DNA from: an uncultured Gemmata sp.
GTDB lineage: Bacteria > Planctomycetota > Planctomycetia > Gemmatales > Gemmataceae
Length of the DNA: 64,000 nucleotides
NCBI GenBank assembly: GCA_937924775.1
Contig: CALDUT010000001.1
Span: 186,001 to 250,000 of the forward strand
Direction: 5' to 3'
Shown here: positions 26,308 to 35,789 of the stretch, one piece after another
How positions within the stretch are numbered: position 1 is the first letter of the stretch
Layout: every line of letters starts with the position of its first letter
Position numbers and translations under genes: made by a program
Notes under the pieces: model-generated
Seen by the model: only the letters and a program-made list of their open reading frames with translations
Databases searched by the model: none
What the model was told of the DNA's origin: nothing

Positions 26308-29300
26308 ATGAAATTTGAGGAACTGAGCAAGATTTTGCGTCAAACGGACCCCGCCGCGGTCCTGGTCGAACGCTTGAAACTGGAAGGGATCATTCAGAAC
26401 GTCACCGGTCTGGGCTGGATGGTCTGGCGTGTGCCCCACCGGCATTGTTTTGTCATATCCCGAGAGGTAATGGACCGCTATGTGTCATATGAAGAATTGA
26501 AACTATCCTCAGAGGAACAACTCCGCCTCCCCGAAACCGTCTTGCTGTTGGAAAAGCCCACGGCCGAGCAACTCAACAATTCCAAAGCGGAACTGTTGCT
26601 GCAGTATTGGCGGCTGCTGTTCCACGCGGCCATCCACCGCGACTTGGAGCCACGTCAGAAGAGGCTCAGCCCGACCGCATTGCGGGAACGGATCGAGGCC
26701 ATCGGCCCCGCAGCCTTCGAAGAGGCCCGCAATGTCCTCATTCACGATGGTTACCTGCACCACCTCGCCGACGATGGGCAAGCCTACGTGGAATTCGTCG
26801 CCTACTATCTGGAGCTGTATTACTTCCATCGGCCGTTCGTGAAGATTTGCTTCCCCAGTTTGCCCGGCGAAGCGGTGGTTCACGAGGTCTTGAAACGCGA
26901 TATCGACGCGGAAACGCTCTTCCACAAAACCCGTCTGCCCGGAACTCCGGACCCCAACCCCCATACCGACGACCAATCCGACGAATCCTACGACTACTTC
27001 AATCGTCTCAAGAAGGCCGCCGAACGCGCTGGCAAAGCCGGCGACACCGTGGGGTCGGCGATTCTGTACACCCGTGCTGCTCGGGTCGCGCCCGGGGAGG
27101 AAACCGAACCGGCCCGCCGGCTGGCCCGGGAGCAAATCGCCCGGCTGGTCGATCGGCTGACCGCGGCCCTCGAACTCCCCGCTGATGAAACGGTACGCTG
27201 GAAACAAATACTGCCGGCCCTGCTCGACAAAGCCGATCAGGGCACCCGCACCGTCGAAGCCGCCCTGCTGTACGACATCCAACGGGCCTGCCTCGATCAC
27301 GAAGAAAAAATCTACGAGTTGGATGTGGCCGAGTGGATCGCCTCAGGGGGATACCGGCCCATCAAGCGCGAACTCGTGGGGCAACGCTATGTGCGGGTGC
27401 CCACGCAGTTGCGCAGTGCCGCCCGACGATTGGCCGCGGCCCGGCTGACCGACTCCGATCGGACCGCATTAACCGAACTTCTCCAAAGTGCCCTCGGGCA
27501 AGCCGAAAGGCAACTGCGTACCCAATTTCGCCCCCTGCTGGACGCCGCCTTGCGGGACGCAGGCCTGCGGCCCACCTCCCTGCCGGAAAGCAAGGCTTTG
27601 AAAAAAACCATCGAGGAATTGCTCGATCGGATTTCTTCCGCCGGATTTCTGTCGTTTGGCGATCTGCGGGATGCTATCGCCCGGGGGCAGATGAAACTGC
27701 CGGATATTGGCAGCCCCCGTGAACATGTTCATGGCGACCCCCTGTTGCGACTGGACCGGCGATTGGCCACCCAACTCGATGGGGTCTACCGGCGTGCGGA
27801 ATCGTACACCCGCGGGTTGGAGCGTGTCACCGCGCTGAGTTTTGGCACAGAAACCGGGCGGTGGTTGACGCGCCATGTCGCGTTGCCATTTGGTGCGGCT
27901 TTTCTCTTCGCTCAGTTCCTCTGGCTTTTGTATTACGAACGCCTGGCGACCCAAGCTCGCCGTGCGGAACAAGCCATCCCCTCCTTTTTCGGTGGTTGGA
28001 ATGCCGAGTGGTGGTTCCATGCCGCCTGGTTGGTCTTGGGCTTCGCGGTTATGGCGGTCATTCGATCTCCTCGATTGCAATCCGCGTTGCTCGCTCTCAG
28101 CCGAACCACCTATCGCATCGCGCGGTTTGTGTTCTGGGAACTGCCAGCCCGGATTTGGGCTGCCCATTGGGTACGGCTGGTGTTGAGCAGCTTGCCCTTT
28201 CAAATCGCTCACAACTACGGCTTGCGGCCCCTGGTCATTTCGGCGATGATTTGGCTGCTGCCGTTGGGAATCTGGGAAAGCGGCTGGCCGGCGCGGGTGT
28301 TCACTTACATTATCACTGCGTTTTTGGTGAACACCCGCTTAGGCATGCGCTTGGAAGGGCTGTTGATCGAGGCGGCGCGGAATCTGTCGGAGTGGGTGCA
28401 GTCGTTTCCGGCGGTTCTGCGGTGGATGAGTGATCTTTTTCGCGAATTGGTGGGGGCTTTGGAATGGGCATTGGCCCGTATTGAGGATGGGCTGCGGCTG
28501 CGTGGCCAAGGTGGGCCTTTCGCCATTCTGGTACGCACGCTGGCGGGGCTGGTATGGATGCCGTTTGCCTTTTTCATTCGCTTCTACACGATAGTTCTCA
28601 TCGAACCGATGATCAACCCATTGAAGCTCCCGCTGTCGATTCTGTTTGCGAAATTCGTCTATCCGTTGATGCTGTTATCGCCTGCTCTGTTGCAACCCGA
28701 TAGCGAATCGGTTCTCGGCTACTCCTCCCCGTTGGTGGGTCAATTGGCCCCCTATTTGACCTATCCCGGGGCGTGGTTGTTGGTGATGGGCACGTTGTGG
28801 CTATTGCCGGATGCGGTGACGTTCTTGTTCTGGGAGATGCGGGAAAATTGGCGTTTGTACCGGGCCAACCGCCCCGAGGTGCTGCGTGCGGTAGCCGTGG
28901 GGGATCATGGTGAGTCGATTCGCGGTTTACTCCATTGGGGTTTCCACTCAGGTACCGTTCCGCGTCTTTACGCCAAGCTGCGGGCCGCCGAACGTGAAGC
29001 GGCGCGAACGAACGTGTGGCGGGATGCACGCACCTACCATGCCGCCCTGCGGGCGGTGGAAGCGGCTGTGCGGCGCTTCGTGGTCCGTGATTTCATTGAT
29101 ATTCTCAACGACCCGGAGTCGCAGTGGGGTGGACCGAAGCTGGCCGCGGGGCGGGTGTTGTTGGGGATCCATCGGATTCGGCTGGAGTTACAGGGCGAAA
29201 ATGCCTCGGCGGCGTGGTTGGAATGGGAAGTTCGCCACGGGTGGTTACTGGCCGGTTGGGTGGAGGCGGGGTTCCTGCGGTCCTTGACGGCCGATCAAAC

Positions 29301-29730
29301 CCGCATTTTCACCAACGCCTTGGCCTACTTGTACAAGCGGGCCGGCGTCGATCTGGTTCACGAGCAACTGCGTGCGGTCCTTCCCCAAGATGCCGTTCAC
29401 TTCGATTTGTGCCCGGATGGTTTCCTGGTATGGTATGGCAGCCGCGATGCCGACCCGCTGCTGTACGACATCGCGGAACCAGCCGCGAAATTGCAGCCGC
29501 GTCGGCGAGGCTGGCGTCAGCCAACGATCGGCCCGGTGTTGGATGCCGAGCGCCTGATATTCCGCCGCCTCGAAATCACCTGGACGCAGTGGACAGAAGT
29601 TTGGCGATCCCCCACTCCGGGCGATAAACCACCGCAACTCGGGCGGTGGGGAAGCGAGCTTCCTCTGATGCCTGTGCGGGGCGAGCGCTCCCCGCCGCAT
29701 CTGCTGTTCAACGTCGCGGCAGCATCCTGA
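26308..29730 (+). CDS. Very large membrane protein of unknown function (1140 aa)
   Basis: The N-terminal ~510 residues are soluble and mostly helical, with charged TPR-like stretches (DYFNRLKKAAERAGKAGDTV) and no signal peptide. Hydrophobic segments follow at about residues 525-545, 565-585, 640-680, 735-790 and 820-850. The C-terminal ~280 residues are soluble again and Trp-rich. I recognise no enzyme motif. A stretch near residues 690-740 looks amphipathic. It is co-directional with folD and convergent with the 884-aa TPR membrane protein, 56 bp between stops. It is probably a planctomycete-specific inner-membrane protein. Confidence 0.8.
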   Translation: MKFEELSKILRQTDPAAVLVERLKLEGIIQNVTGLGWMVWRVPHRHCFVISREVMDRYVSYEELKLSSEEQLRLPETVLLLEKPTAEQLNNSKAELLLQYWRLLFHAAIHRDLEPRQKRLSPTALRERIEAIGPAAFEEARNVLIHDGYLHHLADDGQAYVEFVAYYLELYYFHRPFVKICFPSLPGEAVVHEVLKRDIDAETLFHKTRLPGTPDPNPHTDDQSDESYDYFNRLKKAAERAGKAGDTVGSAILYTRAARVAPGEETEPARRLAREQIARLVDRLTAALELPADETVRWKQILPALLDKADQGTRTVEAALLYDIQRACLDHEEKIYELDVAEWIASGGYRPIKRELVGQRYVRVPTQLRSAARRLAAARLTDSDRTALTELLQSALGQAERQLRTQFRPLLDAALRDAGLRPTSLPESKALKKTIEELLDRISSAGFLSFGDLRDAIARGQMKLPDIGSPREHVHGDPLLRLDRRLATQLDGVYRRAESYTRGLERVTALSFGTETGRWLTRHVALPFGAAFLFAQFLWLLYYERLATQARRAEQAIPSFFGGWNAEWWFHAAWLVLGFAVMAVIRSPRLQSALLALSRTTYRIARFVFWELPARIWAAHWVRLVLSSLPFQIAHNYGLRPLVISAMIWLLPLGIWESGWPARVFTYIITAFLVNTRLGMRLEGLLIEAARNLSEWVQSFPAVLRWMSDLFRELVGALEWALARIEDGLRLRGQGGPFAILVRTLAGLVWMPFAFFIRFYTIVLIEPMINPLKLPLSILFAKFVYPLMLLSPALLQPDSESVLGYSSPLVGQLAPYLTYPGAWLLVMGTLWLLPDAVTFLFWEMRENWRLYRANRPEVLRAVAVGDHGESIRGLLHWGFHSGTVPRLYAKLRAAEREAARTNVWRDARTYHAALRAVEAAVRRFVVRDFIDILNDPESQWGGPKLAAGRVLLGIHRIRLELQGENASAAWLEWEVRHGWLLAGWVEAGFLRSLTADQTRIFTNALAYLYKRAGVDLVHEQLRAVLPQDAVHFDLCPDGFLVWYGSRDADPLLYDIAEPAAKLQPRRRGWRQPTIGPVLDAERLIFRRLEITWTQWTEVWRSPTPGDKPPQLGRWGSELPLMPVRGERSPPHLLFNVAAAS

Positions 29731-29786
29731 CAGCCTCCCCCGATTCACGCCCGTGGCCAAGCCACACTCGCGGCTGCCGGCACACC

Positions 29787-32441
29787 TCAGCCTTTGCCTA
29801 AGCGGCGCAGGGCGTCTTTGGCCTCCCAGTACCGCGGATGTTCCGTGTACGCGGTCACCGCGTTGTAGAATTTGATGGCATTGGGACTATCGCCCAACGC
29901 TTCATAGCAGCGGGCGATTTGGAAGAGTGTATCAGCACCGCTTTTGTGGTAATTCTTGAAGTCCACAAAAGCCCGCAAAGCCAGATCCGGGCGGCCAAGT
30001 TCTTCCAGATACAATTGCCCCAACAGACGTGTGCTGTTGTACCACGCTTCCTCTTCTTCGCTGGAGCCTTTGTCACTTTCGCGAATGTCTTCCAATAGCT
30101 GAATTCCGGCTTCGCGTTCGCCGCGGCGTAATAGGCAACGGGCTTCGGCGAAACGGACGCGGTTACTGGTGGGTTCCATCACCTTGGCCAGCCGCGTCAG
30201 GTGGGTGGCCCAATCGAGCAAATCGGCGTCGGCCTCCTTGGTGTTCAGCACGCTCATGGCTTTTTTGATGCAGTAGCTGACATCGAACCAGCCTTTGACG
30301 CGGTCTTTGGCTTCGGCCAGCCGCTCGATGGGGACGGAATAGTAGTAACTGTCCCGTTTGCGGAGCAGGTCGGCATCGGTGCTGTCGTATTGCAACCCGG
30401 CGGTACAGTTGACCAGAGCATTGAGGGGATCGCGCATTTTGGCGTAGAGTTCCGCCACCTTGCGATACATTTCCCGCAACTGGCCGCCGCCGGCATCGCG
30501 GTAGGCCCGCCATTCGCGGATCGCGGCTTCGTAATAGGGCTTGGCTTCGGCGTCTTTGGCTTGGCGGGTAGCGTGGTCGCCGCGGGCATCAGCCGCGTCG
30601 GCTTCGGCTTTGATGGCGTCTCCCTCTTGCTCCGCCAGGGCCGCGAGTTTGAGCAGCGCCTTGAGGTAGATCTCGCGTTGCTCTTTGGCCAGATTGGCGG
30701 GGCCGACGGCTTCCGCGACCTTTTTGATCTGCTCGGTATAACTGCGCATCTCGTCGCGTTGCCCAAGTTGTTCCGCCACATCCGCGAGTTTTTTGAAGAT
30801 GCTCGGCCCACGGGCGGGCAAGCCGCGACCGGCGATCCGCAGATACGCCATACCGCGTTCGCGGCGGTCGGGGTCGTTGTCGTCGATCAACTGCAGGCCG
30901 AGTTGTTCGACGTAATCGTAGTTGAAGTCGGTGGGTAGCCCCAGCACCGCTGCGGCGACAAATTCGCTCTCGGTCAGTTGGCTGTAGAGCATGGTCCGGT
31001 ATTCTTTCGCCCTCTCGTGGCCAGGGTGGGCCCGGAGTTGGCGCTCGACGGCCCCGATGAGTTCCATCCGCCGTCCGGGTTTGTTCAATTCCTTCCAACC
31101 GAGACGCTCAGTCAGCTGTTGTGGGCCATCGAGCGCCAGCGCCCACGCTTCGAACAGCACCTGTTGGCGGACCGCGGGATGATACCCGGGGGTTTCGGGG
31201 TTGAGTAAGCGGCTCAACACTTCCGCGGCGGCGTCGTAGTCTTTGGCGTGTAGCAGGGCGACCGCGCGCAGGTAATCGACTCGGGCCAGGAGGGCTGGTT
31301 TTTTCTTTTCAACCAGATTGAGGAATTTCTCGGCTTCGTCGCGGGCCGCGGGGGTGGGGGGGGTCATAAGCAGAGCTGCGGCGCGGTCGAGGCAGAGGCG
31401 AAAATCCAGCGATTCGACCAATTCCGGGTCGCGCTCGAGAGCCGCTAGCGTCAGGTTGCGGTGCAGCCGGAGCATGCCCTCGTTGGCCCATTCACTGGCT
31501 GGGTTCAATTCCAAAGCACGGCGGAAGAAGCGGATCGCCAACGCCAACGCCCCAAGCTTCATGTAGCTGAAGCCGCGGAGAACGTGCTTGAAGACGCGCA
31601 GGCCGGGCAGCACGCGTGTGGCATAGACAAAATACAGCGCCATCGGAATCAGAAACGGCGCGGTGCCCCCCAACATCCGGGCAAAGCCGATCAGGTGCAG
31701 GGCGATGCCCAGCATCCCGCAGAGGACCATGATTTCCACTTCCGATTCTTCAGCTTCACCACTGAAGGTGAGAATGTAGAAGAACGGTAAACCCAACAAT
31801 AGATAGATACCGAGGTTGAAGCGGGCATCCGCGGAATCGAACAGCGGCACGCGCTTGTCGGGGTCGGTCGTGTCGGGTACGGTGATATCCATGATGTATT
31901 CAGAAGCCAGATACACCATGACCGCGGCGACCGCCAAACCCACGAAAAACCGCCAGGTGTTGTCTTCCATCTGCCGCATGCGATAGAGGCCGAAGCCGAG
32001 AATGGCTCCCCCCAAAGCGCAATACGTCAGCCAATCGCCGACCGGTGGTTCGTGCTTCACCACCCGCCAAACGACCTCCGGATCTGTAAACAGCCCTCCC
32101 ACGGCCTTGACCAACGGTTCGCCAATTTCTCGGCCCGAAAACACTCCGCACATCAGACCCAAAAGAACGCCCGCGTAGATGAACACTGGGCTTTCCAGCA
32201 GCACCAACAGGGGAAAGGCTTTCCAATTGTGCCACGGTTGGACACCCCGCGCCATCAACCGGCTGGTGCCCAGAATTAGGCCGACGAACAACCCCAAACC
32301 CACCCAACCCAATACCCACAAAATGTCGATGCGGGCCTCGCGCGGATCGGCGGGAACTTGCAGCGCGAAAAAGGTCCACAGCCCCAAGAATAAGCCCTTG
32401 AGGATGTATTCGTTACGATGCCACGGTGTCATGAGCGTCAT
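29787..32441 (-). CDS. Membrane-anchored TPR-repeat protein (884 aa)
   Basis: The first ~310 residues contain about seven hydrophobic helices (YILKGLFLGLWTFFALQV, IDILWVLGWVGLGLFVGLIL and so on). From residue ~310 onward the sequence is a helical repeat array with TPR-like units, for example LALAIRFFRRALELNPASEW and GADTLFQIARCYEALGDSPN, ending near the C-terminus with NAIKFYNAVTAYTEHP. It presumably scaffolds an inner-membrane complex; no catalytic site is visible. Coding codons are rich in Ala/Glu/Lys between residues ~590 and 680 (possible coiled coil). The start may be the first ATG or the one three codons later. Confidence 0.82.
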   Translation of the reverse strand: MTLMTPWHRNEYILKGLFLGLWTFFALQVPADPREARIDILWVLGWVGLGLFVGLILGTSRLMARGVQPWHNWKAFPLLVLLESPVFIYAGVLLGLMCGVFSGREIGEPLVKAVGGLFTDPEVVWRVVKHEPPVGDWLTYCALGGAILGFGLYRMRQMEDNTWRFFVGLAVAAVMVYLASEYIMDITVPDTTDPDKRVPLFDSADARFNLGIYLLLGLPFFYILTFSGEAEESEVEIMVLCGMLGIALHLIGFARMLGGTAPFLIPMALYFVYATRVLPGLRVFKHVLRGFSYMKLGALALAIRFFRRALELNPASEWANEGMLRLHRNLTLAALERDPELVESLDFRLCLDRAAALLMTPPTPAARDEAEKFLNLVEKKKPALLARVDYLRAVALLHAKDYDAAAEVLSRLLNPETPGYHPAVRQQVLFEAWALALDGPQQLTERLGWKELNKPGRRMELIGAVERQLRAHPGHERAKEYRTMLYSQLTESEFVAAAVLGLPTDFNYDYVEQLGLQLIDDNDPDRRERGMAYLRIAGRGLPARGPSIFKKLADVAEQLGQRDEMRSYTEQIKKVAEAVGPANLAKEQREIYLKALLKLAALAEQEGDAIKAEADAADARGDHATRQAKDAEAKPYYEAAIREWRAYRDAGGGQLREMYRKVAELYAKMRDPLNALVNCTAGLQYDSTDADLLRKRDSYYYSVPIERLAEAKDRVKGWFDVSYCIKKAMSVLNTKEADADLLDWATHLTRLAKVMEPTSNRVRFAEARCLLRRGEREAGIQLLEDIRESDKGSSEEEEAWYNSTRLLGQLYLEELGRPDLALRAFVDFKNYHKSGADTLFQIARCYEALGDSPNAIKFYNAVTAYTEHPRYWEAKDALRRLGKG

Positions 32442-32791
32442 CCGCGCGGTTGGAAGTGGGTGTCCCGGCGGGTCACTGGAAGGTCAGGCGCGGGACCAGC
32501 TACATTCACCCCGCCGTTGCAGGACCCGGAAGGTCGGGTTGCCCGTGGGGACGTTGTGTGAACGTCAATTCACGCATTTCCATTTTGCCGATAAAAATAG
32601 GGCGCGTCCATTGCACCTGCCAGAGTCTGGCCCGGGGAACATCACACCCCACCGATGGCCCGATGACCCCATGAAGCCCGCCGACTCCCGGCCCTTCGAC
32701 CAGCCCAGCGGAGCTTTTGCTGTCCATCCCACGCGGGAATGTGTACCCTGTTGGAGAAACCGTCTTTCTCGGATCGGGAGGAGTATTCCGT
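32442..32791. other. Divergent intergenic region
   Basis: These 350 bp lie between the TPR membrane protein (-) and the DUF1559-like gene (+). No gene or strong inverted repeat is apparent. Promoters for both flanking genes are expected here but cannot be placed with confidence. Confidence 0.35.
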
Positions 32792-33646
32792 ATGTGTTGC
32801 TCGTATCTTCGCGCGCTGGTTGTGGCGACCCTGCTTGCTTCCCCCGGTGTCGTGGCCATTCCGGCGTGCAAAAAAAAGCCGAAATCGCCTGCCCCCGATA
32901 CCTCGAATCCTGATCCGAATTCCAGCGGAGATTCGAACCTAACGCCCTATCCCCTTCCGGCCACCGGAGAACCAGGCTTCGCCGCCCCGCCATCCACACC
33001 GATTTTCAGCGCTACGACCGCCGGGGTGATGCAGCGTCTGTCCCAAGAAAACGCCCAGCAAATCGGCCAGGCCCTGCAAGACTTTCATGCCGCGTATGGA
33101 TTTTTCCCCGCAGGATATGCGGACAGTTCCGGGCAGCCGGGGCTGAGTTGGCGCGTCGCCATTTTGCCATTTCTGGAACAAGAAAACCTCTTCAAACAAT
33201 TCAAACTCGATGAGCCGTGGAATAGTGAACACAACCGAAAACTGGTGGACAAGATGCCGAAAGTCTTCCGCCCGGGCAACCAAGATACCTTCGGCTACAC
33301 CTTCTATCGCGGCTTCACCGGTCCCAACACCTGGTTGCCGCCGCTGAACCTCAAAGGTGAAGCCGGCCAGCCGCTCAAAGGTGTATCGATGCCACACATC
33401 AGTGATGGCTTATCGAATACGATTCTGGTGGCCGAAGCGGCCACCCCGGTGATTTGGACGAAACCCGATGAGTTGGCTTTCGCTCCCAGCAACATCCCGA
33501 AAATTGGCGGTGGCGTGTTCCCCACCGGCGCGATGGTGATTCGCGCCGACGGACGGCCCCAATTCGTCAAAAAGTCGATCACCGAAGCCACGCTGGCCGC
33601 CGCGATCACCATCAATGGCGGTGAAATCGTCAACCTCGATGAATAG
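32792..33646 (+). CDS. DUF1559-family protein with lipoprotein-like instead of pilin-like N-terminus
   Basis: A 284-aa protein. Residues ~85-180 show the DUF1559 pattern: LQDFHAAYGFFPAGY, LSWRVAILPFLEQENLFKQF and DEPWNSEHNRKL, then ISDGLSNTILVAEA near the end. Most DUF1559 proteins of planctomycetes begin with a type IV pilin-like FTLIELLVVIAIIAIL segment. This one instead has a short hydrophobic signal followed by a possible lipobox (IPAC) and a KKKPK stretch. GGGAGGAG precedes the ATG at 32792. It is probably surface or periplasmic; the family's role is unknown. Confidence 0.85.
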   Translation: MCCSYLRALVVATLLASPGVVAIPACKKKPKSPAPDTSNPDPNSSGDSNLTPYPLPATGEPGFAAPPSTPIFSATTAGVMQRLSQENAQQIGQALQDFHAAYGFFPAGYADSSGQPGLSWRVAILPFLEQENLFKQFKLDEPWNSEHNRKLVDKMPKVFRPGNQDTFGYTFYRGFTGPNTWLPPLNLKGEAGQPLKGVSMPHISDGLSNTILVAEAATPVIWTKPDELAFAPSNIPKIGGGVFPTGAMVIRADGRPQFVKKSITEATLAAAITINGGEIVNLDE

Positions 33647-33663
33647 CCTTCATCGGCACGAAA

Positions 33664-33706
33664 GCCGCCTCCTCACCCTGGCGATGAACAAGGGGGTCAA
33701 GGCGGC
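33664..33706 (+). terminator. Hairpin after the DUF1559-like gene
   Basis: GCCGCCT at 33664-33670 pairs with AGGCGGC at 33700-33706, with a weaker inner ACCC/GGGGGT pairing. It starts 18 bases after the stop codon but is not followed by a T-run, so it may be a factor-dependent terminator or a 3'-end stabilising structure. Confidence 0.35.
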
Positions 33707-33894
33707 CTGTGGATGGGACAGTCTGAGGTTGGTTGCACAAGCGGCGATTCCCCCGGAACGTCGCGGCTCTTGTCTTTTGTGGGGTATCGCGGCAAAAAGA
33801 AGGATCCGCGGCGGTCGGTGCGATCGGGTTTGCCGACTGCGGAGACACTGTGGTTCCCGTTGTCCCGTCGCGTGAATGTCTATTTTTGGCGGAA

Positions 33895-33910
33895 TGTTCC
33901 ACGTGGAACG
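33895..33910. other. parS-like centromere palindrome
   Basis: TGTTCCACGTGGAACG contains the perfect 14-bp palindrome GTTCCACGTGGAAC. This is the core of bacterial parS sites bound by ParB (the Bacillus consensus is TGTTTCACGTGAAACA, and GTTCCACGTGGAAC is an accepted variant). Chance occurrence of an exact 14-mer in 64 kb is about 0.0002. It lies in a non-coding, AT-richer stretch, as expected of a functional site. parA/parB and dnaA are not in the window. Confidence 0.6.
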
Positions 33911-34387
33911 TCAGCGATTGTTAGAATGTCGTGCCGAAGTCATGGCTATCTATGAACATGGGAATACTCATGAATTTTTCATGATTTTGCCTCAGAATTG
34001 GCATGTTTTTCTCATCAGCAAAAGTCGACTTCCCCGCTCCCGAACAAACCTACCGATCCACCACCCCTGAACCGTTACCATTCGGACTGACGGTTGATCT
34101 CTCCGGGGAAAGGGGGCTTGTAGGGTGTATGGCCCATCGGAGAAACAAGCGATGGAAGCGTGCGATGGACACTCTGTATGCAGAGGTTTAAAGAAACCGT
34201 AGCCCGGAGTTGCAAACGCTTGGCCACGATCGTTGCCAACAGCCGCGCGCCGTCAATCCGAGGATCGAAAGCGGACCTTCTGGATGACCACAGGCCATTT
34301 TGCTGAGGAAACCGTCATTTCACTATGGTAACCTAGAAGCACCTACCTGGACCCTCCGCGAAACATTCCTTGTCCCCGAGGTCGGTT

Positions 34388-35749
34388 ATGCCTCACTCCT
34401 TCCCCACATGTACGCGACGCGTCGCCCTGAAGGCGGGTTTTCTGAGCATGGCGGGCCTGGCCCTGCCGGATTTGTTTCGGGCCCAAGCCGCCGCAAAAGC
34501 CCACGGCAGCGCCGCGAACGACAAAGCCGTGATTCTGATCTGGTTGGATGGGGGCCCAAGTCATTTGGAAACCTTCGATCCGAAACCGGATGCCCCAGCC
34601 GAGTATCGCGGGCCTTTTGGCATCTGCCGAACGCGAATTCCCGGCGTCTTTGTCAGCGAATTGATGCCACAGGTGGCCCGGCGGATGCATCAGGTATCGC
34701 TGATCCGTTCCCTGCATCATGATAATGGCGACCACTTCGCGGCGGGGCATTGGATGACGACCGGTCGGTTCGGTTCCAGTGCGGCGAATTTGCCGCAAAA
34801 GTACCCATCGGTTGGTTCGTTTGTGGCCAAGCTGAAAGGGCCGAACCATCCACACCTGCCGGCTTACGTCGGTCTTCCCGCGGCGCAAACCATCTATCTG
34901 TTTCCCGGTTACATGGGCGCGGCCTACCTCGGCGGGCAGTACAACCCGTTCGACGTGGATCGGGATGTGAAGTATCTCGGGGCCCACGACAGCCGCCGCA
35001 TCCGCTCCCCCAAGTGGCTGACCACACTGGGCAGTATCCGCGACGGGACCGCCGACCGCCCCGCCCTCCTGAAGAAATTCGACACCATGCGCCGCGAAAT
35101 CGACGCCAGCGGATTGGCCCAAACGATGGATGAATTTCAGTTGAAAGCTCTGGACCTGATGACCGGTAGTGCGGCCCGGGAAGCCTTCGATATTGACAAG
35201 GAAGATGTCAAAAGCGCGGATCGCTACGGTCAAGGTCCGTGGGGCCGCTACACGCTGATGGCTCGCCGCTTGGTCGAAGCCGGAGTTTCGTTCGTCACTG
35301 TCGATATGCCCCACTGGGACGACCACAGCAACATCGAAAAAGGCCACGGGGCCAAAGTTCCGGTGGTGGATCAAGCCTTGGGAGCTCTCCTCGACGATCT
35401 GGACGACCGCGGATTGCTGGATCGGGTGATGGTGGTCGTTATGGGTGAGTTTGGCCGCACACCAAAGATCAACACCGGACAACCGGGGATTCCGATTCCT
35501 GGCCGCGATCACTGGGGCAACGCCATCTCCGTCTTGGTGGCCGGGGGGGGCTTGAAACCGGGGATGGTGGTAGGCCGCACCAATGCCAAAGCCGAGTATC
35601 CAGTCGAACGGGCCCTCAAACCCGAAGCGTTGCTGGCCACCATCTACCACCAACTGGGCATCGATGCGACGTTGACCTTCAAAGACCACAGCGGACGCCC
35701 CCACCCCGTACTGGATGATCCCACACCGATCCGAGAACTGGTTGGCTAA
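34388..35749 (+). CDS. DUF1501 (sulfatase-like) Tat-exported protein
   Basis: A 453-aa protein of the DUF1501 family, abundant in planctomycetes and distantly related to alkaline phosphatase/sulfatase folds. The N-terminus TRRVALKAGFLSMAGLALP fits a twin-arginine signal. Family landmarks are VILIWLDGGPSHLETFDPKP, SLHHDNGDHFAAGHWMTTG, VTVDMPHWDDHSNI, VVVMGEFGRTPKIN and GRDHWGNAISVLVAGGG. Metal-binding Asp and His residues are plausible but the activity is not established for the family. GAGG sits 6 bases before the ATG. The usual DUF1549/DUF1553 cytochrome partner gene is missing upstream. Confidence 0.92.
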   Translation: MPHSFPTCTRRVALKAGFLSMAGLALPDLFRAQAAAKAHGSAANDKAVILIWLDGGPSHLETFDPKPDAPAEYRGPFGICRTRIPGVFVSELMPQVARRMHQVSLIRSLHHDNGDHFAAGHWMTTGRFGSSAANLPQKYPSVGSFVAKLKGPNHPHLPAYVGLPAAQTIYLFPGYMGAAYLGGQYNPFDVDRDVKYLGAHDSRRIRSPKWLTTLGSIRDGTADRPALLKKFDTMRREIDASGLAQTMDEFQLKALDLMTGSAAREAFDIDKEDVKSADRYGQGPWGRYTLMARRLVEAGVSFVTVDMPHWDDHSNIEKGHGAKVPVVDQALGALLDDLDDRGLLDRVMVVVMGEFGRTPKINTGQPGIPIPGRDHWGNAISVLVAGGGLKPGMVVGRTNAKAEYPVERALKPEALLATIYHQLGIDATLTFKDHSGRPHPVLDDPTPIRELVG

Positions 35750-35757
35750 CCCGGCAG

Positions 35758-35787
35758 GCCCTCCCCCCGACCCGCGGGGCGAGGGGC
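35758..35787. terminator. GC-rich hairpin between convergent genes
   Basis: GCCC-T-C and four further C residues pair with GGGG, G, A and GGGC across a 7-nt loop, giving about ten pairs with one bulge and one mismatch. It lies in the 40 bp between the stops of DUF1501 (35749) and the convergent lipoprotein (35790), so it can serve both strands. Confidence 0.45.
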
Positions 35788-35789
35788 AC

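Larger units (their letters stand above)
33647..34387. other. Long intergenic region with parS-like site
   Basis: These 741 bp separate the DUF1559-like and DUF1501 genes. A hairpin with GCCGCCT/AGGCGGC arms at 33664-33706 may end the upstream transcript. The middle part (33890-34020) is more AT-rich than its surroundings and contains the perfect palindrome listed at 33895-33910. No open frame with family similarity is present. TGTGGATGG near 33709 resembles a DnaA box with mismatches but stands alone. Confidence 0.5.

Noticed and set aside
33700-33730. Possible DnaA box (TGTGGATGG) suggesting an origin near the parS-like site
   Set aside because: A single imperfect box without a cluster, dnaA or an unwinding element is not evidence for an origin.
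34343-35704. A 453-codon open frame opposite the DUF1501 gene
   Set aside because: It is antisense to a gene with strong family motifs and has no recognisable domain of its own.
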